This document shows positions 1 to 7,799 of a DNA stretch of 64,000 nt, in pieces (the first letter of the stretch is position 1; each line of letters begins with the position of its first letter). Location of the stretch: assembly GCA_045542595.1 (NCBI GenBank), contig JAZQLI010000002.1, positions 74,930 to 138,929 of the forward strand, read 5' to 3'. The DNA is from Scatosoma sp045542595 (GTDB lineage: Bacteria; Bacillota; Clostridia; Christensenellales; Borkfalkiaceae). Below the pieces are notes generated by a model. That model was not told the origin of the DNA. It saw nothing but the letters and a program-made list of their open reading frames with translations, and searched no databases. The translations under genes were made by a program, and so were the position numbers.

Positions 1-1
1 G

Positions 2-610
2 TTCGACTGGACGGCGCACGCGGAAAAATTCCCCGGACTTTGCACGCCCGACGAAAGCTATCACGGTATCACGTACACCGAAAAGTTTGGACAAGGGGGT
101 GCGTATATCACCAAAGCCACAGCTCAACTGATGCGTGATTTCGGTTCTACACAGTCGCCCCAAAGCGCGTTTTATCTCAATTTAGGCTTAGAGAGCTTGC
201 ACGTGAGAATGGAACGCCACTGCTTAAACGCGCAAAAGGTAGCCGAATTTTTGGAAAAGAATGAAAAAATCGGCTGGGTAACCTGTCCTTCGTTGCCGTC
301 TGATAAATATTACGCTTTGGCACAAAAATATTTACCCAACGGCACTTGCGGCGTCGTTTCTTTCGGCGTAAAAGGCGGTAGAAAGGCGGCGGAGAAGTTT
401 ATGAAAGCGTTAAAAATTATTGCTATCGAAACACACGTTGCCGACGCGCGTAGCTGTTGTTTGCACCCTGCAAACGCTACGCATAGACAAATGAACGAAC
501 AAGAACTTATCGCAGCGGGCATTCCTGGAGATTTGATTCGCCTTTCCTGCGGTTTGGAAAACTATCAAGATTTGATTGACGATATTCAAAACGCACTCAA
601 TACCCTTTAA
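2..610 (+). CDS. metY: O-acetylhomoserine sulfhydrylase (O-acetylhomoserine aminocarboxypropyltransferase), C-terminal part, truncated by window edge
   Basis: The reading frame is open from base 2, so the gene starts upstream of the window; about 203 C-terminal codons are visible. The protein is a PLP enzyme of the Cys/Met metabolism family that makes homocysteine from O-acetylhomoserine and sulfide. Visible family hallmarks are the FGSTQSPQSAFYLNLGLESL and HVADARSCCLHPANATHRQM stretches (substrate-binding C-terminal domain) and the terminal GIPGDLIRLSCGLEN signature. The PLP lysine lies before the window. The stop is 13 bp before metA, whose Shine-Dalgarno overlaps this stop, so the two genes form a homocysteine-forming operon. 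A cystathionine gamma-synthase-type relative is less likely because these C-terminal blocks are typical of OAH sulfhydrylases. Confidence 0.9.
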   Translation, partial: FDWTAHAEKFPGLCTPDESYHGITYTEKFGQGGAYITKATAQLMRDFGSTQSPQSAFYLNLGLESLHVRMERHCLNAQKVAEFLEKNEKIGWVTCPSLPSDKYYALAQKYLPNGTCGVVSFGVKGGRKAAEKFMKALKIIAIETHVADARSCCLHPANATHRQMNEQELIAAGIPGDLIRLSCGLENYQDLIDDIQNALNTL

Positions 611-623
611 GGATTTTTAATCT

Positions 624-1538
624 ATGCCTATTAAAATACCCAACAATTTACCCGCGGTAAAAACGCTAGAAAGCGAAAATATTTTCGTAATGACGGAAAC
701 GCGCGCAATGACGCAGGATATCCGCCCTTTGAGAATACTCTTTCTCAATTTAATGCCGAAAAAAATAGAAACGGAAACGCAGTTTGCACGGCTTCTCGGC
801 AATACGCCTTTGCAGGTAGAACCCACTCTTATCCGTACTTCCACCTATCAATCGAAAAACGTGGCGGAAGAGCATTTGCTCGCCTTTTACAAGACGTTCC
901 AAGACGTAAAAAACGAAAATTTCGACGGTATGATTATCACGGGCGCGCCCTTGGAGTATTTCGATTACGAGCAGGTAGAGTACTGGCAAGAGCTTTGTGA
1001 AATTATGGAATGGAGCAAAACGCACGTGCATAGCACAATGTATATTTGTTGGGGTGCGTTTGCAGGCTTATATTACCATTACGGCATTAACAAAATTCCT
1101 ACCGATAAAAAGCTGTTCGGCGTATTCCCCCACGAAGTAGAATATAAGCAGTCTATTTTATTTCGCGGCTTTGACGATACGTTTATGGTGCCGCAATCGC
1201 GGCATATCACTTTGCCGAGAGCGGAGATAGAAAAATTTCCCGAGCTGAAAATTTTAGCGTCGTCGAAAGAGACGGGCGTTTACGCCGTTTCCACGAAAAA
1301 CGGACGGCAAATATTTATTACGGGACATTCGGAATACGACGCGGATACGTTGAAAAACGAATATTTACGCGATTTGTCGCAAGGCAAACCCATTGAAAAA
1401 CCCGTCAACTATTTCCCCGATAACGACGATACCAAACCGCCCCTTGTTTCTTGGCGCGGCCACGCGAATTTGTTATTTTCCAACTGGTTGAATTATTTCG
1501 TATACCAAAGCACCCCTTACGATATTTCCAAAATTTAA
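624..1538 (+). CDS. metA: Homoserine O-acetyltransferase, MetA family
   Basis: This enzyme activates homoserine with an acyl-CoA as the first dedicated step of methionine synthesis. The 304-residue length matches the MetA family. The nucleophile Cys142 sits in MYICWGAFAG, and His235 and Glu237 lie in FITGHSEYD. Residue 111 is Glu (GAPLEYFDYE). In this family Glu111 is known to favour acetyl-CoA whereas Gly favours succinyl-CoA, so I call it an acetyltransferase despite the usual 'succinyltransferase' label. That fits the upstream O-acetylhomoserine sulfhydrylase. An AAGGA ribosome site lies at the stop of the upstream gene. A strong terminator follows. Confidence 0.95.
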   Translation: MPIKIPNNLPAVKTLESENIFVMTETRAMTQDIRPLRILFLNLMPKKIETETQFARLLGNTPLQVEPTLIRTSTYQSKNVAEEHLLAFYKTFQDVKNENFDGMIITGAPLEYFDYEQVEYWQELCEIMEWSKTHVHSTMYICWGAFAGLYYHYGINKIPTDKKLFGVFPHEVEYKQSILFRGFDDTFMVPQSRHITLPRAEIEKFPELKILASSKETGVYAVSTKNGRQIFITGHSEYDADTLKNEYLRDLSQGKPIEKPVNYFPDNDDTKPPLVSWRGHANLLFSNWLNYFVYQSTPYDISKI

Positions 1539-1558
1539 AACGTTGTATAAACGTAAAA

Positions 1559-1580
1559 ACCGCACTCTTTCGAGTGCGGT
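1559..1580 (+). terminator. Intrinsic terminator after metA, probably bidirectional
   Basis: A perfect 9-bp stem (ACCGCACTC / GAGTGCGGT) with a 4-nt loop is followed by a T-rich tract on the plus strand. A-rich sequence on the other side lets it also end tcdA transcription, which converges here. Confidence 0.9.
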
Positions 1581-1596
1581 TTTCTTGTCTGTCTTT

Positions 1597-2295
1597 TTAC
1601 CGTTTTATCAAATCCTTTATCACTTCGCCTGCGATAATAAGCCCAGCCACAGGCGGCACGAATGCAATGCTTGCAGTCGGTATTTTGCCGCCGTCTTCTT
1701 GCATTTCGCTATGCAGCGGCTCTTCTTTCGAATACACCACTTTTACGTGCTCTATGCCCCTTTTTTTAAGTTCTCTACGCATCACGCGTGCCAAGGGACA
1801 AACACTCGTTTTCGCGATATCCGCCACTTCAAACGCCGTAGGGTTGACTTTATTGCCCGTACCCATACAGGAAATAACGGGTACGTTGTTTTTTTTACAC
1901 GATTGAATGAGCGCTATTTTGCCGCTTACCGTGTCAATGGCGTCTACTACGTAATCTACCGACGAAAAATCGAACGAATTTTGCGTTTCGGGCAAGAAAA
2001 ACAAATTATGCGTATACACTTGTATATCAGGGTTGATATCTTCGACGCGCGCTTTTGCCACTTCCGTTTTATCTTGCCCTATCGTAGAATGTAGCGCTAT
2101 AATTTGTCTATTGATATTAGAAAGGCTTACCTTGTCGTTATCGATAAGGTGTAGCGTACCCACTCCGCTTCTTGCAAGCGCTTCCACGACGTAGCCGCCC
2201 ACGCCGCCAATACCGAATACCGCCACGCGCGCGTTTTTCAATTTTTCCAAGTTTTCCGCGCCGATAAGCGCCGCCGTCCTTGTAAACTGTTCCAT
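1597..2295 (-). CDS. tcdA: tRNA threonylcarbamoyladenosine dehydratase (TcdA/CsdL), E1-like ThiF family
   Basis: TcdA is an ATP-dependent enzyme that cyclises t6A37 of ANN-decoding tRNAs to ct6A. The 232 residues begin with the adenylation-domain glycine motif FGIGGVGGYVVEALARSGVG (about residues 27-46), then LIDNDKVSLSNINRQ and a VDAIDTVSGK segment as in ThiF/MoeB/TcdA proteins. The length and the C-terminal SVCPLARVMRRELKKRGI block fit TcdA rather than ThiF or MoeB (no rhodanese or zinc CxxC pair). It starts 13 bp after the MBL-fold gene and is probably cotranscribed with it. Confidence 0.9.
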   Translation of the reverse strand: MEQFTRTAALIGAENLEKLKNARVAVFGIGGVGGYVVEALARSGVGTLHLIDNDKVSLSNINRQIIALHSTIGQDKTEVAKARVEDINPDIQVYTHNLFFLPETQNSFDFSSVDYVVDAIDTVSGKIALIQSCKKNNVPVISCMGTGNKVNPTAFEVADIAKTSVCPLARVMRRELKKRGIEHVKVVYSKEEPLHSEMQEDGGKIPTASIAFVPPVAGLIIAGEVIKDLIKR

Positions 2296-2308
2296 TGTCT
2301 TTTTTCCT

Positions 2309-3553
2309 TTAATTTAGCCAAGCCGCAGGCATTTTACGGTTTTCCTTGAACCACTGTGTATCTTTAAATAAAACGTTGTTGTTCGAGCATTGCACCGTTA
2401 TCTCGCCGCCGATAGACGACACTACGATATTGCCGTTCATAGATGTATACCCTTGCTTGGTATCCGCTACCATAGTGGTTACGTACACTCTATCGGTGTA
2501 CGGCGCAATTCTATCCACGAACGCTTGCGACGGGAACATATTTTCTACGTTATCCGTGTATTCGTCGCTGCCGCAACAACAGCAAACACATACAATTTCC
2601 GGTTGAATTGCCGCAAGTAGCTCCGACGTGGACGAAGTGGGGCTGCCGTGATGTCCGCCTTTATACAGCTTACATTTCGGCAAGTCGTTTTCTGCCAAAA
2701 GCGACGCTTCGCCGTCCTTTTCCAAATCGCCCGTGAACAAATAGTTGTTTTCCCCTTGCGTTAACAGCATACAAACGGAATAATCGTTTTCGTCGCTCGT
2801 TTTTTCTTCGTAAAAGCGTTGGTATAAAATTTGCATAGAAACGCCGTCGCCAAGCGTGTACGAACGGCTAGCGCCGTCTTGATTATTCCAACATTGCAAC
2901 GCGGTGTATACGGTAGTGCCTTTCTCTTCCAAATAGTCTACGGCATCTAAATATTCGGCATATAACGTAGGCTTCCCTGCGTCCGTCTTCAGCTTCATAT
3001 TCGTCAACGAAAACTGAATAAGCGTATCGATATCGTACGTATAGAATACGCCGTCGCGCGAAGTGCCCTTTTTCGAGCCGACAAACGCCGCGATATGGTC
3101 TTGGTGGGCGTGTGTGGCAATTACGTATTCTAACGTGCCGTCGGTGCAATATTCTTCTAAATATCCGTTAATCACGGACGCACTGTTTTTACGCGAACCT
3201 GCGTCGATAAGTACTTCGGTATCGCCTACTTTGATAAGCGTGCAGTCGCCCGTATTTTCATTGCCAAGCTCTAAAAAGTGAATACTTAAATCTTGCGTAA
3301 CGATATCTTCTTGCGAAGAACTGCTTTCGCCTATGCTTGTGTGTTCGCTTACACTTGTCGAGTTATCACTGCTTGTCGAGCTACTGCTTTCCGTTGAAGA
3401 AAGCAACGTATCCAAAAAGGGAACGTGAATAATTCCTTTTTTATGTAACACGAAGCAACCGACAACGGCAACGATTAAAAGCACTACGATAAACGTAAAA
3501 ACGGGGTGTTTTTTGATAAAATTCTTTCTCTTTTTACTTCTTTTTCTCGCCAT
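2309..3553 (-). CDS. Membrane-anchored MBL-fold hydrolase, ComEC/Rec2 C-terminal-like
   Basis: The 414-residue protein has a basic N-terminus, one transmembrane helix (about residues 16-36), a Ser/Thr-rich linker (about 48-82), and a metallo-beta-lactamase domain with the metal motif THAHQDHIAAF (about 145-155), a later LFTGDLEKDGE and a GGHHGSPTS block. This resembles the soluble MBL domain of ComEC without the membrane channel. Such extracytoplasmic 'ComEC/Rec2 family' hydrolases are common in Firmicutes and the substrate is unknown; a phosphodiesterase or nuclease role is inference. The Ser-rich linker suggests the domain is held outside the membrane. It is followed closely by tcdA. Confidence 0.8.
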   Translation of the reverse strand: MARKRSKKRKNFIKKHPVFTFIVVLLIVAVVGCFVLHKKGIIHVPFLDTLLSSTESSSSTSSDNSTSVSEHTSIGESSSSQEDIVTQDLSIHFLELGNENTGDCTLIKVGDTEVLIDAGSRKNSASVINGYLEEYCTDGTLEYVIATHAHQDHIAAFVGSKKGTSRDGVFYTYDIDTLIQFSLTNMKLKTDAGKPTLYAEYLDAVDYLEEKGTTVYTALQCWNNQDGASRSYTLGDGVSMQILYQRFYEEKTSDENDYSVCMLLTQGENNYLFTGDLEKDGEASLLAENDLPKCKLYKGGHHGSPTSSTSELLAAIQPEIVCVCCCCGSDEYTDNVENMFPSQAFVDRIAPYTDRVYVTTMVADTKQGYTSMNGNIVVSSIGGEITVQCSNNNVLFKDTQWFKENRKMPAAWLN

Positions 3554-3574
3554 AAATCACCGTTTTACAAAAAC

Positions 3575-3598
3575 TGCCGTCGCTTTTATACGACGGCA
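3575..3598 (-). terminator. Terminator downstream of the glycyl-radical-domain gene
   Basis: The 8-bp stem TGCCGTCG / CGACGGCA has an 8-nt loop and T-rich flanks on both sides (GTTTTTG on the minus strand). It ends the pflB operon. Confidence 0.8.
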
Positions 3599-3624
3599 TA
3601 TTTTTGTTTTACACTGTTTTTCCC

Positions 3625-3858
3625 TTACATAGATTCGTGAATGGTACGGGAAATAACGTCATCTTGCTGTTCTTTCGTAAGCTTAATGAAATTAACAGCA
3701 TAACCGGAAACGCGAATGGTAAGCTGGGGATACTTTTCAGGGTGAGCCTGTGCGTCCAAAAGCGTATCACGATTAAAAACGTTTACGTTAAGATGGTATC
3801 CGCTGTCGCCAACGTAACCGTCTAACATATTCACCAAATTATCAACTCTGTTCGACAT
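3625..3858 (-). CDS. Stand-alone glycyl-radical domain of pyruvate formate-lyase (GrcA-like, here the missing PFL C-terminus)
   Basis: The 77 residues align along their whole length with the last part of ordinary PFL. LLDGY-type start, HLNVNVFNRDTLLDAQAHPE, then IRVSGYAV with the radical glycine at residue 52, and a DVISRT end. The larger upstream protein ends at SLGKED, exactly where this domain should continue, so the two polypeptides together rebuild a normal PFL (677 + 77 residues). Its own ribosome site AAAGGAG (3867-3873) lies 8 nt before the ATG, after an in-frame TAA of pflB, so this is a genuine second cistron and not a frameshift. Known YfiD/GrcA proteins act as spare parts for oxygen-damaged PFL. 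Here the domain must be obligatory unless another complete PFL exists elsewhere in the genome. Confidence 0.93.
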   Translation of the reverse strand: MSNRVDNLVNMLDGYVGDSGYHLNVNVFNRDTLLDAQAHPEKYPQLTIRVSGYAVNFIKLTKEQQDDVISRTIHESM

Positions 3859-3897
3859 AATATTATCTCCTTTATAGTTTATTATATGCTACGCCGA

Positions 3898-5931
3898 TTA
3901 GTCTTCTTTACCAAGCGAACCGGGCGTAATCGAGAAGGTGTTGGAAATACCGTCTCTCGAATAATCGTACGGCAATTTCGCAACCGATTTCAACGAAGCG
4001 AGTGCACCGTTGCTATCTCTACCGTGCATAGGGTTCGCACCGGGCGCAAGGGGCGTTCCTGCCTTTCTTCCGTCGGGAGTGTTACCCGTCTTCTTACCAT
4101 ATACGACGTTCGACGTAATGGTAAGGATAGACGTGGTAGGGATACTGTTACGATAGGTGTAATGACTCTTTACTTCTTTCATAAAGGTCTTCAAAACCCA
4201 TACCGCGAGTTCGTCCGCTCTATCGTCGTCGTTACCGTATTTAGGGAAGTCGCCTTCGATACGGTAGTCTATTACGATACCGTCTTCGTTACGGATGGGA
4301 TATACTTTCGCATATTTAATAGCCGAAAGTGCGTCTGCTGCGCAGGAAAGACCTGCAATACCCGTCGCGAAGAAACGACCTACGTTGGTGTCGTGCAATG
4401 CAAGTTCTAACGCTTCATAGCTGTACTTATCGTGCATATAGTGGATAAGATTAAGCGTATTCACGTACAAATCCGCAAGCCACTTCATCATATTTTCAAA
4501 CTTGTCGCATACTTCTTTAAAATCGAGCGGACCGTCGCCCATAATAGGCATAAATTCGGGGGAAACTTGCATAGGTTTGCCCGTCTTCTTATCCTTCATC
4601 AATTCGTCCTTGCCGCCGTTGATTGCGTACAACAAGCATTTTGCAAGGTTTGCTCTTGCGCCGAAGAATTGCATATCTTTACCGACACGCATACAGCTTA
4701 CGCAACAAGCGATACAGTAATCGTCGCCCATTTCCGGACGCATTAAATCGTCGCTTTCGTATTGAATGGAAGAAGTATTGATGGAAATTTCCGCACAATA
4801 TCTCTTGAATGCGATAGGCAAGTTCTTCGACCAAAGCACCGTAAGGTTAGGTTCGGGTGCAGGACCAAGGTTTTCCAACGTGTGGAGAATACGGAACGCC
4901 GTTTTGGTAACGAGCGAACGTCCGTCAACGCCCATACCGCCGATAGATTCGGTTACCCACGTGGGGTCGCCCGAGAACAATTCGTTATATTCTTTCGTTC
5001 TCATAAACTTCACGATACGAAGTTTCATAACGAAATGGTCGATAAATTCTTGTGCTTGTTCTTCGGTGATAAGTCCTTTATCCAAATCACGCTGGATATA
5101 GATATCCAAGAACGTGGTGTTTCTACCGATAGACATAGCCGCGCCGTTTTGGTCTTTAACGGCTGCCAAGTAACCAAAATACAACGCTTGAATAGCTTCT
5201 TGCGCGGTGGTAGCAGGTTGAGAGATATCGCAACCGTAAATAGCCGCCATTTCCTTGAGTGCTTTCAACGCCTTAATTTGGTCAGCCACTTCTTCGCGGT
5301 TTCTTACCTTTTCAGGCGTCATATCGCCCTTCATACCAAGCTTATCTTCTTCCTTTTTACGGATAAGATAATCTACACCGTAAAGCGCTACACGACGGTA
5401 GTCGCCTACGATACGGCCACGACCGTATGCGTCGGGCAAACCGGTTAAAATGTGCGCGGAACGAGCCGCTCTCATTTCGGGGGTATATACGTCGAACACA
5501 CCTTCGTTGTGCGTCTTGCGGTATTTCGTGAAAATTTCTTTTACGCCTTCGTCCAACTTATAACCGTACATTTCCAAAGCGCCTTCGCTCATACGGATAC
5601 CGCCGAACGGTTGCAACGAACGCTTAAACGGTTCGTCCGTTTGCAAGCCGACAATCGTTTCCAAATCCTTATCCAAATAGCCTACACCGTGCGAAGTCAA
5701 CGTAGAAACGATTTTCGTATCCGCGTTCAACACGCCGCCTGCTTCACGTTCTTTCTTGGACAAATCGCAAACGATTTCCCAAAGCTTTTTCGTGGCTTCC
5801 GTTGCCGGAGCAAGGAAACTTGCGTCCCCGTCGTACGGCGTATAGTTACGTTGAATGAAATCACGTACGTCTACTTCGTCGTTGCACCATTTACCGGGAA
5901 CAAATCCTTCCCAACCTTTGTATTGCATCAT
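3898..5931 (-). CDS. pflB: Pyruvate formate-lyase catalytic subunit lacking the glycyl-radical domain
   Basis: The enzyme splits pyruvate with CoA into acetyl-CoA and formate in anaerobic fermentation. The 677 residues cover the PFL barrel: GWEGFVPGKW start, TSHGVGYLDKD, and the catalytic Cys-Cys pair in DYCIACCVSCMRVGKDMQ, which replaces the commoner ACCVSP context. It ends at ISNTFSITPGSLGKED, about 80 residues short of usual PFLs (around 750); the missing glycyl-radical segment is encoded by the next gene 39 bp downstream. The start is supported by an AGGAG site 7 nt upstream of the first of two ATGs. It has its own promoter. pflA and a thioredoxin-like gene lie just upstream. Confidence 0.96.
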   Translation of the reverse strand: MMQYKGWEGFVPGKWCNDEVDVRDFIQRNYTPYDGDASFLAPATEATKKLWEIVCDLSKKEREAGGVLNADTKIVSTLTSHGVGYLDKDLETIVGLQTDEPFKRSLQPFGGIRMSEGALEMYGYKLDEGVKEIFTKYRKTHNEGVFDVYTPEMRAARSAHILTGLPDAYGRGRIVGDYRRVALYGVDYLIRKKEEDKLGMKGDMTPEKVRNREEVADQIKALKALKEMAAIYGCDISQPATTAQEAIQALYFGYLAAVKDQNGAAMSIGRNTTFLDIYIQRDLDKGLITEEQAQEFIDHFVMKLRIVKFMRTKEYNELFSGDPTWVTESIGGMGVDGRSLVTKTAFRILHTLENLGPAPEPNLTVLWSKNLPIAFKRYCAEISINTSSIQYESDDLMRPEMGDDYCIACCVSCMRVGKDMQFFGARANLAKCLLYAINGGKDELMKDKKTGKPMQVSPEFMPIMGDGPLDFKEVCDKFENMMKWLADLYVNTLNLIHYMHDKYSYEALELALHDTNVGRFFATGIAGLSCAADALSAIKYAKVYPIRNEDGIVIDYRIEGDFPKYGNDDDRADELAVWVLKTFMKEVKSHYTYRNSIPTTSILTITSNVVYGKKTGNTPDGRKAGTPLAPGANPMHGRDSNGALASLKSVAKLPYDYSRDGISNTFSITPGSLGKED

Positions 5932-5963
5932 ATCAGTACTCCTAAAATATATTTTTATCGTTT

Positions 5964-5992
5964 AATATATAAACAAATTCGTATTCTTTCAA
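5964..5992 (-). promoter_or_regulatory. Sigma-A-type promoter of pflB
   Basis: Minus strand TTGAAA, 17-bp spacer, TATATT. It lies inside a long imperfect inverted repeat (arms AAATTCGT at 5975-5982 and ACGAATTT at 6009-6016), a possible operator. Confidence 0.65.
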
Positions 5993-6025
5993 ACGCGTTA
6001 CGTTGAAAACGAATTTATTTTTTTA

Positions 6026-6352
6026 CTATTTTTGCGCCTTTCTTTGCTCGATTTTAGCGTCTAACCACATTTCGAGTATTTCTTCCGGCTGAAAGCCTGC
6101 GCATCTGGCAAAAATTTCGCCGTCGTCAAAGAGTAAAATGGTAGGCACTTTTTCCACGTCCCATTCTTCCATTAAAGGCATCGTGGAATAATCCGCTTCC
6201 ACGTGCACCAAGCGGATATCTCCGCGTTTGTCGCACAGCTCTTTTAAAATGGGCATCAAGGTTAAGCAGTTGGCGCACGATTCGCCGCTCACTTCCACCA
6301 AGCAAAGTCCCGTCAATTTTTCTTTATAGTTATTTTGGTTGATATCACTCAT
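6026..6352 (-). CDS. Thioredoxin-fold protein with CxxC motif
   Basis: The 108-residue protein (start chosen at MSDINQ) has a thioredoxin fold with the redox motif ESCANC (Cys26, Cys29) replacing WCGPC, and the cis-proline strand VEKVPTILLF. The chosen ATG overlaps the pflA stop by 8 bp (6345-6352), implying translational coupling; a longer frame to 6382 lies inside pflA. Thioredoxin-like genes next to pflA suggest a role in thiol redox upkeep of the PFL system or the activase (inference). Loss of Trp and Gly-Pro from the motif should shift its redox potential, so it may not be a general thioredoxin. Confidence 0.8.
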   Translation of the reverse strand: MSDINQNNYKEKLTGLCLVEVSGESCANCLTLMPILKELCDKRGDIRLVHVEADYSTMPLMEEWDVEKVPTILLFDDGEIFARCAGFQPEEILEMWLDAKIEQRKAQK

Positions 6353-7079
6353 AATCTTCTCCGCGCAAAATGCGTTTTGCATACGCCACGCTCTCTTTGG
6401 TAGGCGCTGCCAAATCCCCCAGCGGATATTCTATACCCAGCTTTTCGTATTTATTTACACCAAGCGTATGATAGGGTAAAACTTCTACCTTTTCCACCGT
6501 TTTTAACGTCTGTATAAAAGCGCGCGTATCGTGCAAACTTTGCGTATCGTCCGTCAGCCCCGGCACGAGCACTTGCCGTATCCACATCTTTTTACCGCGT
6601 TCGCTTAAAAATTTCGCAAACGCCAACGTGTGCTTATTCGATTGCCCCGTCAAGCTTTTGCAAGCTTCGTCGTCGATATGTTTGATATCGAGTAAAAACA
6701 AATCGGTTACCGAAAGCAGTTTTTCGTGCTTTTGCACGCTTTCTTCACTGTCTACATTAAACGTGATACCCGAAGTATCCACACACGTATGCACGCCCTT
6801 TGCCTTTAGCTGCGTAAACAGCTCGATAACGAAATCTATTTGCATAAGCGGTTCGCCGCCTGTAACGGTAACGCCGCCGTTCGAGCCGAAGTAGTTTTTA
6901 TATTTCACCGCACGGTTTACCACGTCTTCCACGGTATATTCCGTGCCGCCATATCCCCACGTATCGGGATTATGGCAATACTTACAGCGGAGCGGACAGC
7001 CCTGCAGGAACACCACAAAACGAATTCCCGGTCCGTCGACCGTACCAAACGATTCGAAAGAATGAATCCGTCCCGTCAT
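6345..7079 (-). CDS. pflA: Pyruvate formate-lyase-activating enzyme (radical SAM)
   Basis: This radical SAM enzyme abstracts a hydrogen from the PFL glycine. Residues about 30-37 carry the CxxxCxxC cluster motif (GCPLRCKYCHNP), preceded by HSFESFGTVDGPGIR, with GGVTVTGGEPLMQ for SAM binding. The 244-residue length is normal for PflA, with no extra ferredoxin domain. In this genome its target glycine sits on a separate small protein, so PflA must act on a two-chain substrate. The start has an AAGGGGG-type ribosome site. Upstream lie a strong promoter and a terminator-like leader hairpin. Confidence 0.95.
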   Translation of the reverse strand: MTGRIHSFESFGTVDGPGIRFVVFLQGCPLRCKYCHNPDTWGYGGTEYTVEDVVNRAVKYKNYFGSNGGVTVTGGEPLMQIDFVIELFTQLKAKGVHTCVDTSGITFNVDSEESVQKHEKLLSVTDLFLLDIKHIDDEACKSLTGQSNKHTLAFAKFLSERGKKMWIRQVLVPGLTDDTQSLHDTRAFIQTLKTVEKVEVLPYHTLGVNKYEKLGIEYPLGDLAAPTKESVAYAKRILRGEDYE

Positions 7080-7112
7080 TTTGCGCCCCCTTGCCGTACT
7101 GCATTATTCCCG

Positions 7113-7144
7113 AAAAAAGGGCGTAACGCAACCGCGCAACGCCC
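7113..7144 (-). terminator. Terminator-like hairpin in the pflA leader (possible attenuator)
   Basis: On the minus strand GGGCGT pairs with ACGCCC, with an inner GCGC/GCGT stem and GGTT loop, followed directly by six T (7113-7118). It lies between the promoter and the pflA start, so it could abort transcription unless an alternative structure or translation intervenes. Confidence 0.65.
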
Positions 7145-7165
7145 CTTGGTGGTTCTCACAATCAT

Positions 7166-7194
7166 ATTATAACACTCGTACAAGCGTTTGTCAA
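7166..7194 (-). promoter_or_regulatory. Sigma-A promoter of pflA
   Basis: Perfect minus-strand TTGACA, 17-bp spacer, TATAAT. Confidence 0.92.
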
Positions 7195-7278
7195 GCCTTT
7201 GAAAGAAATTTTTCTATCTTTTTCCCTTAAGGAAAAATTAACGGTTTTAACAAACATTGACAATTCGTCTTTTGATGA

Positions 7279-7791
7279 TTATTTGAAAACGAATTTCTTT
7301 CTCGCCACATAGTTCCAAACAAGCACAAGCCCTGTCATCAACACTTTGGCAAGCCATTCTTTCCAAGGCAGTCCCAAAAACGCCGCCGTATCAAACAACG
7401 AAAAACTAGGCAATATTGCGACGAGCAAATTCATACCAAGCTCCGTAATAACCAACCCAACGACACCGATAAGCGCGAACACGACAAACGCTTTTTTAGA
7501 CGAAGATTTCTTTTTATCTTTTACGTGCCGAAACACAAATCGAACAGACAATATCCAGTTGACGGTAAGCCCTACGCAAAATCCGAAAGCCGTAGCTAAA
7601 ATCAACGACCAAGTATCCCAAGCCGCACTGTTTATCAACGTCGGCGGTAATATCCACTGACGGAATAAATAATAGACGATATAATCGACAACCGTTGCCG
7701 TTCCGCCTACCAACAAGAAACGGAATATTTCTTCGGAAAGCTGTTTTTTCGTTTGTTTTTCAGTTGTCAAATTTTCTTCTCTTTCTTGCAT
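7279..7791 (-). CDS. GtrA-family membrane protein
   Basis: GtrA proteins are small four-helix membrane proteins thought to move polyprenyl-phosphate-linked sugars across the membrane for surface glycosylation. This one (170 residues from ATG 7791, which has AAGGAG 4 nt upstream) has four hydrophobic segments, with family features FLLVGGTATVVDYIVYY at the start and NYVARKKFVF at the end. An ATG at 7815 would overlap the upstream gene and lacks a better ribosome site. It is the last gene of a three-gene operon with a glycosyltransferase-like membrane protein and a flavin oxidoreductase. Confidence 0.85.
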   Translation of the reverse strand: MQEREENLTTEKQTKKQLSEEIFRFLLVGGTATVVDYIVYYLFRQWILPPTLINSAAWDTWSLILATAFGFCVGLTVNWILSVRFVFRHVKDKKKSSSKKAFVVFALIGVVGLVITELGMNLLVAILPSFSLFDTAAFLGLPWKEWLAKVLMTGLVLVWNYVARKKFVFK

Positions 7792-7799
7792 AATTCTCC

